Below are positions 42,514-51,421 of a stretch of 64,000 bases of DNA, piece by piece. Within the stretch, counting starts at the first letter, position 1; each line of letters opens with the position of its first letter. Position numbers and translations under genes: made by a program. The stretch comes from Mycobacterium sp. ACS1612 (GTDB taxonomy: Bacteria > Actinomycetota > Actinomycetes > Mycobacteriales > Mycobacteriaceae): NCBI RefSeq assembly GCF_001667505.1, contig NZ_LZHZ01000035.1, forward strand, positions 170,650 to 234,649. Direction: 5' to 3'. The notes under the pieces were generated by a model. The model was not told the DNA's origin. It did no database searches and saw nothing but the letters and a program-made list of their open reading frames with translations.

Positions 42514-44496
42514 TCAGAACCCCGTCCCGGTCGCTCCGAGGGCGGTGCTGGCACCGCGGACCTGTATGGAGTCGTGGACCCGGCCCACCCGCAGCACCAC
42601 GAACTCGAACGGTTGCGCGGGGGCGATGCCGATCTCCATTAGCAGCTGTCCGACGTCGCGCTGTTCGGGCGGGTTGTTGTTGAGGTCGCAGTGCACGAAG
42701 AACGACTCCTCTGCGCTGGCGCCGGCCAGCATCCCGGCTTCGTGGAGGGTGTCGAGGAAGAAGGTGGCGGTCATGGTGGCGCGGGCGCGGGTCAAAAAGC
42801 CGTTGGGCTCGAAGACCGCCCACTGCAGCGCGTTGCCAAGCGCCTTTTCGATCATGGAGACGAGTCGGCGCACGTTGATGAACACCCAATCGGGGTCTGA
42901 GGACATCGTCCGCGCACCGAGCAGCCGCAGCCCGCGGCCGTCTGCGCTGCGGGCGACGTTGACGCCGGCTTGGTTGAGCACGGCGTGGCGTTCCTCGGAT
43001 ACGGCCGCGCTGGGACCCAGCGCCCAGTCGATGCGCCGGTTGGCCGGGGCGCGGTGCACGCCATGCTCGAGGTCGGTGGCCGCGACGATCCCCGCGACGT
43101 GGCCGCTGGCGGGAAGCAGGCGGATGGCCCCGGCGGCGCGGATGGGATCGCTGACCTTCAGCCACGGGTAGTTCAGCGCCGCGTAGTCGGTGTCGAATCG
43201 GGCGCGCCAGTCGAGCACGCCGCGGATCCCCGACACCGCGTCCAGCGCCACCTCGTGCGGCACGTCGAGCAGCGCGAACCGGTCGCGCTTCTGCTCGCAC
43301 TGCAGCACCATCTCGGCCTGCACGCGGTAGACGTCTGCTGTGGTGAAGACCGGCGGCAGTTCTGGGGGCGCCATGACCGGCGGCGCAGGCTCGACGGGGG
43401 GGTCGTCGAGGCATGGGTCGGGCACGCACGGCGGTGGCGGCGCGAACTCGTTGAGAACGGCGGGGTGGATGTGGATGTCGGGTACGGCGAGCAGGCCCAC
43501 TTCGTCGATGTCCGCGACAGCGCGTAGGCCGCGGCGTTTACGGGCCCGCGCCTCGTCGGAGTCGTCGTCGGCGAACGGTTCACCGACGAAGTCGCCGACG
43601 GTGAGGCTCGCCAGACCGTCGCGCGCCCCGGATAGCGGCTGCACGCCGGCGACGACGTCGAGAACGGTGAGTGCGGGCACGCCGGAACGCAGTTCCTCGA
43701 GCACGACGGGCTCCGGTGACGCGAACGCCGCAGCCGTCGGGGCCAGCACGGTCGGGCCGTAGCGCGGGTGCTCGGGGACCAGCGACAGCCGGTCATACAT
43801 CCGCAGTAGCCGACCGCGTTCGTAGGCGAGCATGCGATAGTCGACGGTTTCCAGCAGCACGGGCTGATCTGGGTCCACCCCTGTCAGCGGTGCGTCGTAC
43901 GGCAGGCCCGCGCCGGGGTCGGGGTGGGTCCAGTAGACGCGGCTCGTCACGGCGTCGGTGGTGGCCACGGTGCGGTACGCGAGGAACCCCGTGCCGGATT
44001 GCGTGGCTCGCACCAGCGTTGAGCGCGCGAGCCCGGCCACGCTCGGTACTTCGCTCCAGCGCCCGGCGGGGTCCTGGGCGACCGTGTACAGCTGGGCGCG
44101 GTTCACCTCGCGCATCACGACGGACAGCTGGTTGCCCCACACGCCGTGGCTGCTCGCGCTGACCCGCCACACCGGACCGGCGGCGTCGCGCAGCAGGGCC
44201 GAGGCCGCAGCTGATCCGGTCAGCGGGTCGTTGGAGGCGACGCGGACCACCCAGCAGCGACGTCCGCCGTTTTCCAGGAACCCGCGCACGGCATAGGCCA
44301 GGTAGCCGGAAGGTGTGCAGCCCCCGAACCAGGACACGAACTGCTGCCACGACTCGACCGGCACCGGCATGTCCATCGGGCCACGCTCGGCGATGCCGAT
44401 GATGGCGGTGATGTCAGTGCGCAGCGGTTCGACGGGCGGGCTGCCCGCGTCGACGGTCTGGTAGTAGACGCCCGGCGCCTGGTCGGTGGCGAACAT
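42514..44496 (-). CDS. eCIS sheath protein 2
   Basis: A 660-residue contractile sheath subunit. The N-terminal handshake arm has APGVYYQTVDAGSPPVEPLR, then IGIAERGPMDMPVPV. The C-terminal sheath core has LNYPWLKVSDPIRAAGAIRL, LPASGHVAGIVAATDLEHGV, APANRRID and WVFINVRRLVSMIEKALGNA. A proline-rich segment (PPPCVPDPCLDDPPVEPAPP, about residues 355-375) interrupts the middle, suggesting a flexible surface insertion. It may make the terminal or baseplate-proximal sheath rings. Confidence 0.9.
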   Translation of the reverse strand: MFATDQAPGVYYQTVDAGSPPVEPLRTDITAIIGIAERGPMDMPVPVESWQQFVSWFGGCTPSGYLAYAVRGFLENGGRRCWVVRVASNDPLTGSAAASALLRDAAGPVWRVSASSHGVWGNQLSVVMREVNRAQLYTVAQDPAGRWSEVPSVAGLARSTLVRATQSGTGFLAYRTVATTDAVTSRVYWTHPDPGAGLPYDAPLTGVDPDQPVLLETVDYRMLAYERGRLLRMYDRLSLVPEHPRYGPTVLAPTAAAFASPEPVVLEELRSGVPALTVLDVVAGVQPLSGARDGLASLTVGDFVGEPFADDDSDEARARKRRGLRAVADIDEVGLLAVPDIHIHPAVLNEFAPPPPCVPDPCLDDPPVEPAPPVMAPPELPPVFTTADVYRVQAEMVLQCEQKRDRFALLDVPHEVALDAVSGIRGVLDWRARFDTDYAALNYPWLKVSDPIRAAGAIRLLPASGHVAGIVAATDLEHGVHRAPANRRIDWALGPSAAVSEERHAVLNQAGVNVARSADGRGLRLLGARTMSSDPDWVFINVRRLVSMIEKALGNALQWAVFEPNGFLTRARATMTATFFLDTLHEAGMLAGASAEESFFVHCDLNNNPPEQRDVGQLLMEIGIAPAQPFEFVVLRVGRVHDSIQVRGASTALGATGTGF

Positions 44497-44497
44497 G

Positions 44498-44938
44498 TCA
44501 CGCGGCTTCGAACGTGATGTTTTCGACGATCAGTTCGATGGATTCGATGAGAACCTCGTTGCCGGAGGCTTTCAGGTCCGACGCGGACATCTTGTTCGGC
44601 CAGGCGCTTTCGAAGTGCCAGCGCAGCACGTCGTTGCGCTCCTCGTCCATCAGGACCACGGTGCCGTTGCGCCGGTCGGGCTTGCCGTTGGCGATGTTGC
44701 GGTACCAGTCCCACAGTGTGGTGTCCTTGACCATTCCGCGTTTGAGCCCGATGGGGCCGAATTTGCGCAGCCCCGGGAGCTTTCGGGTGGTCAGCGGGAG
44801 GTCCATCCCGGTCCGGTAGTCGGCGACGTCGCCGTCGGACTGCAGCCCGGTGACGTCGCTGAACGCCGCGACCGGGACGTTGTCGATCTCGAGCCGGAAG
44901 TTGAATGTCCGGAACGGGTCGTTGCGGTCGTCTGCCAT
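44498..44938 (-). CDS. eCIS tube protein 1 (gp19-like)
   Basis: A 146-residue inner-tube subunit of standard size: FRTFNFRLEIDNVPVAAFSD, GLQSDGDVADYRTG, GLKRGMVKDTTLWDWYRNIA and the C-terminal strand VLIESIELIVENITFEAA. It polymerises into the rigid tube that carries cargo. The gene lies directly between the two sheath genes. Confidence 0.93.
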   Translation of the reverse strand: MADDRNDPFRTFNFRLEIDNVPVAAFSDVTGLQSDGDVADYRTGMDLPLTTRKLPGLRKFGPIGLKRGMVKDTTLWDWYRNIANGKPDRRNGTVVLMDEERNDVLRWHFESAWPNKMSASDLKASGNEVLIESIELIVENITFEAA

Positions 44939-44953
44939 CTGCGTCTCCTGGGG

Positions 44954-47900
44954 TTAGCTGTCGGAGCGGGCGGTCCACAGGCCGATCCGTACGATCACGA
45001 ATTCGGCCGGCTTGACGGGCGCCACGCCGACCTGCACGATCAGCCGCCCGTTGTCGATATCGGTCTGGGTCATGGTGGTGCGGTCGCAACGCACGAAGAA
45101 GGCTTCCTCGGGCACGGTCCCTTCCAGGGCACCGTTGCGCCACACGACGAGCAGGAAGTTGGTGATCGTGCGGCGCACCCGCGCCCACAGCGGCTCGGAG
45201 TTCGGCTCGAATACCACCCACTGCAGGCCTCGGTCGATGGAAGCCTCGATGAAGATCAGCAGCCGTCGGACGTTGACGTACTTCCAGTCCGGGTCGGAGG
45301 TGATCACGCGGCCGCCGTACACCCGGATTCCCCGGTTGTTGTCGCGGAAGTCCCGGATCACGTTGACGTTGACCGGGTAGGGGTTCAGGATGTCCTGCTG
45401 CTCTTTGTTGACCTTGCGCCGCAGACCGGTGATGCCGCGCACAACCTCGTTGGCCGGGGCTTTGTGCACTCCCCTGTCGATGTCGGTGCGGGCGTAGACG
45501 CCGAGCACGTGGCCTGACGGTGGGATCGGGTACGCGCGTACGTCGGCGAGGTTGGCCGGATAGGGGTCGGGGATCGTCAGCCACGGGTAGTACAGCGCGG
45601 CGTACTTGGTATCGAACTGCTGGCGCTGGTTTTGCGCATCGACGATGGTGTCGTTGGGCTCGGGGGCGCTGTCGAGCACCGCGAACCGGTACCGCATCAG
45701 CTCGCAGTGGTCGATGACACCCTGCTGCAGTCGTTGTTCGACGCGGCCCGGTATGGCGACGAGGCTGACTTCCTCGATGTTGCGCACGGCTTGCAGGCCG
45801 GTGCGTTTCTCGGGGTCGGCGTTGTCGCTGCCGAGGTAGTTGTTATCGGTGAGCGACAGGATCGCGTCACCGCCGAGGACCGTCTCGAGCGCAAGCCGTG
45901 CCGGTAGCCGTCTGCCATCGGGTTGTGGGTCGACCAGGGTTTCGGGGCCGAGCCGGGTTGTCTCGGTCACCGCCGCGGTCGTCGCCGCGTCGCGGACCCG
46001 GATATAGAGTGAGGCACCCTCGGCTCGGTGATCCCACCGGCGCTTCGCCCCGTCGATGTCGCCGATGACCTTTTCGATGTAGTTGCTGTGCCGGGGGTCC
46101 AGTGACAGGTTGCGGAAGATCTCGCGGTCGATCACCTGCGCGTCGCGCGACGGCGTCGCGGGGTCAGGTTGGCGCAACAGAAGTACTTCGAGGGTGAATT
46201 CCCGTGACCGCACGCCGTTGCCGCTCACATTCTGCTGCGCGGACAGACCCGCCCCGGCCAGCCGAATATTGCCGGTCGCGCGGTCCACTTCGCGGACCTT
46301 GACGGGGTCACCGAGCACCGCGCCCGTAGTCGGGTCGCTGATCTCGAGCACCGTTCCCGGTTGCACGCCGGAGCGAGAGGCGAGCCGGATCGTGGTGGCG
46401 TTGACGATCGCATCGATCGTCGTGTGGCTGACGAGGCCCGGGTTGTCGTCGATCACGCTGACGCGCAGCCGGTTGCCCCATGAGCCGGCATCGAGTGCCT
46501 GAACGGTGAATAGCGGGGCGCGCTGCACGACCGCCGAGCCGCTGGGGTGCGAGCGGGCGAGCGCCGTGGTGAGAGTCAACTCCTCAGGTGCGGCGGGCGC
46601 AGCGTTCTGATTCAGCGTGTGGAAACTGACGTCTCCTCCGAGGGTGGTGACGCGGATAGTCTCGGTGCCCGCAAACGCGTCCCCGTCGCTCACGAGGAAT
46701 TCCGAGGCTCCAGCGCCGACACCGAGTACAAGGGCGGTGAACTGGCGTCCGCCGATTCGGGATGCTTCGCCGAGGATCGTCACGGCGGTGCCGTCGGGCA
46801 TTGCGGTGGCTAGCGGTGGGGTGACGACGACGTTGCCCGCGTCCGGCGTGACTCCGCTCTGCGCCGGCAGCGACAAGACGGTGACGACCTGCTGCCCCGC
46901 ACCGCCGCCCACCCGCAGCAGCGCACCTGTCGTCAGTCCGACTCGGTCGTCGACCGCGAGCACGCGGGCGCCGGCGGCAGCGTCAGCCGTGGTCTGCTTC
47001 GGCGCCGGCACCACCTCGTCGTTGACGTTGGCGGCCGAAGCCAGCTCGGTCACGGTAAGGGTCGCATTGTCCGCGCCGATCGCCTGGATGGTGACCGTTT
47101 GCGGCGCAGTGGGATTGACGATGAGCTGTTGTCCCGCAACGAGTCCGGCGGCCTGGTCTGGCTGCAGCACAAGCTCGTGGGCTCCTGCCAAGGCGCCTGC
47201 CGACAGGGTTCTGGCGGCGGCGAACTCGACGGCCTCTACGAGGCTGCCAGCCTCGTAGTCGTCGAGGGCGCCCGGCGACACGTCGAGGCTGTCGAGTTGC
47301 CCGATGCGGCGCACCTCGCGGGTCGCGGTATTACCCACCACCACGAGGTGAGTCCGGTCGTCGAGGTTGCCCTGGGTGTCGTCGACGTAGAACACCGGGG
47401 AGCCTGCTGTCGCGCTGGTGATGGTCGAGGTCTGCACTGCTGCCGCGGTCAGGTCGATCGACGTCACCGCGGTGCCATCCTCGTATGCCGAGACCAGGGG
47501 GGCGTCCAGCCGCACGCGGGCGGTGGAGTCCGTCCCGCTGACGACGGTGATCGCGCTGGTGTCCCGTACCAGGCGGTATTCGGCGGAACCCGCCGCGCCG
47601 ATCTCTAGCACGGTGCCCGGCGCGAGGCCGGCAACGTCGTTGCTCGCTCCCTGAACAACGACGGCGGTGTCTCGCGCCTCGGGGGCAACTTCGAGCGTGA
47701 ATGCCGGACCAGCCACCCGGGCGTACTCCTCTGCGCTTTCTCCCGCCGGGTGCGACCGGGCTAGCGGCAGGTCGGTCGCCACGACCACGTCGGCCACAGC
47801 GGATGCTCCGGCGGCCTGGCGGTACTCCGCGGTGCTGCCGTCGCCGATGCGGACCCAATCGCCGTTGCCAAGAGCCGCGCTGGACACGACGATCAGGCTG

Positions 47901-48298
47901 GGCGGCGCGGCCGCTGAACCGGTCCCCTCGCCCGCGGCGCGCAACAAGGTGGTGGTCACCGACGCGGCGTCGCCGCGGTCGAACAGGGGGGACTCGGCGT
48001 TGGTCGCAGCATCGTGGACGACGCGCACGACGTAGACACGTTTGCCGCCGTTGGTGAAGAAACCTTCGATGGCGTGCGGGAGGAAGCGGTGGTCGCCGTA
48101 ATAGTCGTCGCCCGCTCGCAGCTGGCCGCCGTACAGCCGTACATACTCGCCGACGCTGGTCACCAGGATGGGGACATTAACGGGACCGCGTTCGGCCACG
48201 CCGACCATCGCGCAGGTGCTCGTGCTGACACCTTCGATGGGCTTGGCACCCGTGTCGACCTCTTCGACGTACACGCCGGGGGCGAGGTATTCAGGCAT
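44954..48298 (-). CDS. eCIS giant sheath protein 1 with tandem beta-repeat insertion
   Basis: A 1114-residue sheath subunit, two to three times the usual size. The N-terminus (YLAPGVYVEEVDTGAKPIEG, then MVGVAERGPVNVPILV) and residues about 690-1114 (YYPWLTIPDPYPANLADVRA, HVLGVYARTDIDRGVHKAPA, WKYVNVRRLLIFIEASIDRG) form the conserved sheath. Between about 120 and 690 lie about seven tandem beta modules with a common plan: a TLAV-type strand, then GL--G--L-I (LVLQPDQAAGLVAGQQLIVN, VLAVDDRVGLTTGALLRVGG). In an assembled particle these would project outwards. GGAGGAAG precedes the ATG. Confidence 0.9.
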   Translation of the reverse strand: MPEYLAPGVYVEEVDTGAKPIEGVSTSTCAMVGVAERGPVNVPILVTSVGEYVRLYGGQLRAGDDYYGDHRFLPHAIEGFFTNGGKRVYVVRVVHDAATNAESPLFDRGDAASVTTTLLRAAGEGTGSAAAPPSLIVVSSAALGNGDWVRIGDGSTAEYRQAAGASAVADVVVATDLPLARSHPAGESAEEYARVAGPAFTLEVAPEARDTAVVVQGASNDVAGLAPGTVLEIGAAGSAEYRLVRDTSAITVVSGTDSTARVRLDAPLVSAYEDGTAVTSIDLTAAAVQTSTITSATAGSPVFYVDDTQGNLDDRTHLVVVGNTATREVRRIGQLDSLDVSPGALDDYEAGSLVEAVEFAAARTLSAGALAGAHELVLQPDQAAGLVAGQQLIVNPTAPQTVTIQAIGADNATLTVTELASAANVNDEVVPAPKQTTADAAAGARVLAVDDRVGLTTGALLRVGGGAGQQVVTVLSLPAQSGVTPDAGNVVVTPPLATAMPDGTAVTILGEASRIGGRQFTALVLGVGAGASEFLVSDGDAFAGTETIRVTTLGGDVSFHTLNQNAAPAAPEELTLTTALARSHPSGSAVVQRAPLFTVQALDAGSWGNRLRVSVIDDNPGLVSHTTIDAIVNATTIRLASRSGVQPGTVLEISDPTTGAVLGDPVKVREVDRATGNIRLAGAGLSAQQNVSGNGVRSREFTLEVLLLRQPDPATPSRDAQVIDREIFRNLSLDPRHSNYIEKVIGDIDGAKRRWDHRAEGASLYIRVRDAATTAAVTETTRLGPETLVDPQPDGRRLPARLALETVLGGDAILSLTDNNYLGSDNADPEKRTGLQAVRNIEEVSLVAIPGRVEQRLQQGVIDHCELMRYRFAVLDSAPEPNDTIVDAQNQRQQFDTKYAALYYPWLTIPDPYPANLADVRAYPIPPSGHVLGVYARTDIDRGVHKAPANEVVRGITGLRRKVNKEQQDILNPYPVNVNVIRDFRDNNRGIRVYGGRVITSDPDWKYVNVRRLLIFIEASIDRGLQWVVFEPNSEPLWARVRRTITNFLLVVWRNGALEGTVPEEAFFVRCDRTTMTQTDIDNGRLIVQVGVAPVKPAEFVIVRIGLWTARSDS

Positions 48299-48322
48299 CG
48301 CTTCCTCCGTTGTTCACGACGC

Positions 48323-49474
48323 TCAGGTGAGCGTGAGGTTCACTGCCGGTGATGGCTGGGTGAGGCTGACGCGCGCGGTGGCGTCGAGGCCGGCTGACAC
48401 GGCGGACAGCGTGAGTGCGGCCAGTCCGGTGAAGGCGGGCAGTCGTGCGAATCCGTCGGCGTCTGTGGTGGTTTCGTAGAGCTCGGCGATGCGATACTCA
48501 GCCGCCGCGGAGCCGCCGCTGATCCGCACGGCCTGTCCGGCGGCCAGCCCCGCGAGCGAGCCGACGGCTAACGTGCGGTCGCCAGCCAGTGCCTCGGCCG
48601 TGAGGTTGACCGCCGGCGCGGGCCCAGCGGGCACCGGGATGCGGACCGCGGAGGCGCCTTCGGCGTGGCCGACTGCGAGCGGGAACCGCAGCTCGAACTC
48701 GGCGGGCGACAGCGCGTCGGCCGGACCGTGGACCGCGAGGACCTCGATGCGCTCGGCGCGCTCGGGATCGCCCAGGTCGAGGCCCACCAGGTTCCCGGGC
48801 ACCAGTGAGCCGGTGTTGCTCACCGCGATGCGGGTCGCGCCGGCGGCGGCCGCGGCGTCCAGGGTGCGCGCTGGTTCGGCGGCCGGAGTCAGCGTGGGCC
48901 GGTCGATCACAGCGCCGCCCGGTCGGCGTGCGCTCAGCCCGGGCGCGACGCCCAACAGCGGTGTGGTCGCCGCGGCGGCTCCGATCCCAGCGACGCTGGT
49001 CCAGTACCCCTCGACAGTGACGTCGGCGCCGGGCAGCGGCACCGGTCGGTTGCTGGGACCGAGTTCGTAGCTCCTGACGTGCAGGACGACGGGAAGCCTG
49101 CGCAGCACGACTGTTCCGAAATCGGCGGGGGCGAACGCCGCTGGGAAGGCAGGGTCGGTGGCGAACGCCGCCACCTCCTGCCGGGGCAGGTATCCGGGCG
49201 CCTCGATGAGGACGTCGACGTCATAGGTCGTCGTGGCAAGACCCGGCAGTGCCCGCGACGGGTCGCCGGCCAGTCCGACGAAGCCGCTGCGCGCTGTGCG
49301 CGACTGCAAGCCGGGAAAACCGGTGCTGACTCGCGCGCTCTCGACGGGAGCACCGGTGAGGCCATCAATGAGCTGCGCGCTGACAACGGCCTGGAAGACA
49401 TGTCCTTGGGCGCGCGGCGACAGGGGACTGACGGTGTACTGGTTCTGGTTCGCGATCACTGTCGAGCGGGTCAT
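48323..49474 (-). CDS. eCIS protein with carboxypeptidase-regulatory-like and beta-repeat modules
   Basis: A 383-residue, strongly beta protein. Residues about 28-110 look like a transthyretin/carboxypeptidase-regulatory domain (AQLIDGLTGAPVESARVSTG, then VDVLIEAPGYLPRQE). Residues about 215-350 repeat the sheath-insertion module (ATRIAVSNTGSLVPGNLVGL, then RTLAVGSLAGLAAGQAVRIS). It has no signal peptide. Its place between cap and sheath genes suggests a collar or surface decoration. ATG 49474 overlaps the DUF4255 stop by 4 bases. Confidence 0.7.
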   Translation of the reverse strand: MTRSTVIANQNQYTVSPLSPRAQGHVFQAVVSAQLIDGLTGAPVESARVSTGFPGLQSRTARSGFVGLAGDPSRALPGLATTTYDVDVLIEAPGYLPRQEVAAFATDPAFPAAFAPADFGTVVLRRLPVVLHVRSYELGPSNRPVPLPGADVTVEGYWTSVAGIGAAAATTPLLGVAPGLSARRPGGAVIDRPTLTPAAEPARTLDAAAAAGATRIAVSNTGSLVPGNLVGLDLGDPERAERIEVLAVHGPADALSPAEFELRFPLAVGHAEGASAVRIPVPAGPAPAVNLTAEALAGDRTLAVGSLAGLAAGQAVRISGGSAAAEYRIAELYETTTDADGFARLPAFTGLAALTLSAVSAGLDATARVSLTQPSPAVNLTLT

Positions 49475-50079
49475 GGCCCACCCACGATCACGGCCGGTTC
49501 GACGAGTGGGATGTGCACCGGCGCAGCGGTTTCGGTGCGCAACGGCGTCTCGATGTCGATGACAGTGACCTCGTAGGACACCGATGTCCGGTACGACGCG
49601 TTGAGCGCATCCCAGACGCGAGCCAGCTCGTCGATGCTGAGTCCCTCGAACCGGCTCGTCACGACGGTGCGGGTGCCTTGGAAGTCGTCCTTGAGGTCGA
49701 CTCCGCGAAGCTGCGGGTGGTCGTTGAGAGCCTGCAGGGCCTTGCCAAGAATGACCTGTTCCGTCTCGGGTGAGTCCGCGGCGTTCGAGTTGATGATGGG
49801 GGCGATGAGATAGTGCAGGCGCACCGGGAGCGGCGCGGGCGCAAGGCGTGTCGGGCTGACCCGCTCTGGTGGCCGGTTGAGCGTCACATCGTCGCGGGTG
49901 ACCCGGTACAGCCAGACCGACAGGCCCGAGCGGTTACCCGTCATCTGCGCCGGGGTGTTCAGGTAGACCCGCATCGCACCGCCGCCGGAGAACAACGGGC
50001 CGAGGTCAGGGTCGGCCTCGAGCTCGGCCTGGAGGAAGTCGGCGATGGTACGGCTCGTCGCCCGGATCGCGGTGATCAT
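49471..50079 (-). CDS. eCIS tube/sheath terminator with DUF4255 (Afp16/Pvc16-like)
   Basis: A 202-residue protein of the DUF4255/Pvc16 N-terminal family: FLQAELEADPDLGPLFSGGG, RVYLNTPAQMTGNRSGLSVW, LYRVTRDDVTLNRPP and LPVRLHYLIAPIINS. In Afp and PVC this protein caps the tube and sheath at the far end and fixes length. Its ATG overlaps the preceding stop. Confidence 0.9.
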   Translation of the reverse strand: MITAIRATSRTIADFLQAELEADPDLGPLFSGGGAMRVYLNTPAQMTGNRSGLSVWLYRVTRDDVTLNRPPERVSPTRLAPAPLPVRLHYLIAPIINSNAADSPETEQVILGKALQALNDHPQLRGVDLKDDFQGTRTVVTSRFEGLSIDELARVWDALNASYRTSVSYEVTVIDIETPLRTETAAPVHIPLVEPAVIVGGP

Positions 50080-50462
50080 GACGGCGCCGCACCGGTGTCA
50101 TGGATCGTCTGGATGAGCGTGTCCGGGGACAGGGCTCCTAGCTCGGTCCGGTGCGGGGTCAACTCCCACAACGCAGCTTGCTGCCCGTCGACGAGTGTGG
50201 CCAGCACTCGAGGTACACGCCGGGATGGCCCGGCGAGCCATTGGGCGATGATCTCCTCATCGGCGTTGTTCCAGACCACGATGTCGGCGTCCACCTCGGG
50301 CAACGTGCCCTCGCGGCCCGGCGAGGCCAGCTCTGCGACGACGTCGAGGTCCGGCTGCGCAGCCACCGTCTGCCCGATGATGTCGCCCAGCAGGCCCGAG
50401 CAGCCGACGAGTGCCACCCGAACGTGCGAACCAGACGCAGCCACCAAGCCAGTACGCGTCAT
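50076..50462 (-). CDS. receiver-like protein lacking the phospho-acceptor
   Basis: A 128-residue protein with a response-regulator receiver-like fold: VRVALVGCSGLLGDIIGQTV, then VDADIVVWNNADEEIIAQWL, where the usual VVLLD phospho-Asp is replaced by VVWNN. There is no DNA-binding domain. It overlaps the DUF4255 gene and is first in the structural operon. It may have arisen from the LuxR-type neighbour and could act as an anti-activator or assembly partner. ATG 50462 has no strong ribosome site. Confidence 0.6.
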   Translation of the reverse strand: MTRTGLVAASGSHVRVALVGCSGLLGDIIGQTVAAQPDLDVVAELASPGREGTLPEVDADIVVWNNADEEIIAQWLAGPSRRVPRVLATLVDGQQAALWELTPHRTELGALSPDTLIQTIHDTGAAPS

Positions 50463-50713
50463 TGCGTTGCGTTCGTCTATCCGCCGGGGGATCTGGTTTT
50501 GATCGGCGATCTAGATCTTTGTTCCGACGGATCGGTTCGTCGATCGGTACCGACGGGCAGATCCGGATCCGTTGCGGACGGCTCCGAGGCGGCCCCGCCG
50601 CGAACGAAAGTTATTGTGGGCAGGATGATTCGGCTCGCCTGTAAGGCCTTTCGGCCGGGGACGCGGCAGATCGCAACGCCGGGCCGTGCGTCCGGCAGGG
50701 ATTCGACGGGTCG
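50463..50713. promoter_or_regulatory. candidate promoter region of the eCIS structural operon
   Basis: The only substantial gap inside the cluster (251 bases). It separates the LuxR regulator from the tightly overlapping structural genes. It includes the perfect palindromes GATCTAGATC (50508-50517) and GATCCGGATC. No consensus -35/-10 pair is clear, as expected for an activator-dependent promoter. Confidence 0.4.
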
Positions 50714-51421
50714 CTAGTCGGCTCGTTTGAGGCGGGTCGTGACGGCCGGGAGTGGACCCGGGTTCTGGATCTCGCTGCGCTCGCCGTCAGCGGCTAGCTG
50801 CGCCCGACCGCAGGCGGCAACGACATCACCACGTGCGGCGACCCCACACTTTGCGAGCAGGTTGTGAACGTGGTTCTTGACCGTGCTGACCTCGAGGTCA
50901 AGTGCCCGGGCGATCTGGCGGTTGGTCATTCCGTTCTCCAGTAGCTGCATGACCTGCCGCTCGCGGGGGGTCAACTGTTGGGGGACCTCGCCGCCGCGGC
51001 GGGAGCGGGCCTGAAAAGCGATGTGGCGCAGGAGCCGGGCGGCCAACTTGGGTGTTACCGCCGCCTCTCCGCGCAGCGCAGAGTGCAGTGCTTCGCCGAC
51101 CTCGGCGAGTGTCGCCTCGCGGGAAACGTAGCCGCAGATGCCCGCCTCGGCGCACTCGACAACCTCGGTCGAGTCCTCGGGAACGCCCAGAGCCATCACC
51201 TTCAGCGCCGGGCGGGCAGTCAGCAGAGCGGCGACTACCTGGGTGCTGTCGCGCAACGCCATATCAAGAAGAACGACATCGCAATTAGTACGGCGAACAG
51301 TCATCACAGCGGCTGGTCCGGTGGCCGCGGTCTCTACCAACTCAACCTCATCAAGGCGGCGCAACGAGTCGGCGACTCCGTCGCGGTAAAGGCGAATCTC
51401 TGTCACTACGAGGACTCTCAT
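50714..51421 (-). CDS. LuxR-family (NarL-type) response regulator of the eCIS cluster
   Basis: A 235-residue response regulator. The receiver domain starts MRVLVVTEIRLYRDGVADSL with phospho-Asp in CDVVLLDMALRDS. The C-terminal LuxR helix-turn-helix is LTPRERQVMQLLENGMTNRQ, then ARALDLEVSTVKNHVHNLL. It heads the cluster and probably activates or represses it; the kinase is not in the window. I chose ATG 51421 because the receiver begins there; the frame is open for 18 more codons upstream. A LuxR gene also borders eCIS clusters in Streptomyces. Confidence 0.85.
   Translation of the reverse strand: MRVLVVTEIRLYRDGVADSLRRLDEVELVETAATGPAAVMTVRRTNCDVVLLDMALRDSTQVVAALLTARPALKVMALGVPEDSTEVVECAEAGICGYVSREATLAEVGEALHSALRGEAAVTPKLAARLLRHIAFQARSRRGGEVPQQLTPRERQVMQLLENGMTNRQIARALDLEVSTVKNHVHNLLAKCGVAARGDVVAACGRAQLAADGERSEIQNPGPLPAVTTRLKRAD

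Noticed and set aside
18184..51421. Prophage or phage-tail remnant instead of eCIS
   Set aside because: No capsid, portal, terminase, integrase or lysis cassette; the AAA+ ATPase, DUF4255 cap, LysM hub and DUF4157 cargo are eCIS features.
18184..51421. Type VI secretion system
   Set aside because: No TssJ/L/M membrane complex and no ClpV-type ATPase; sheath, LysM and DUF4255 proteins match the Afp/PVC type.
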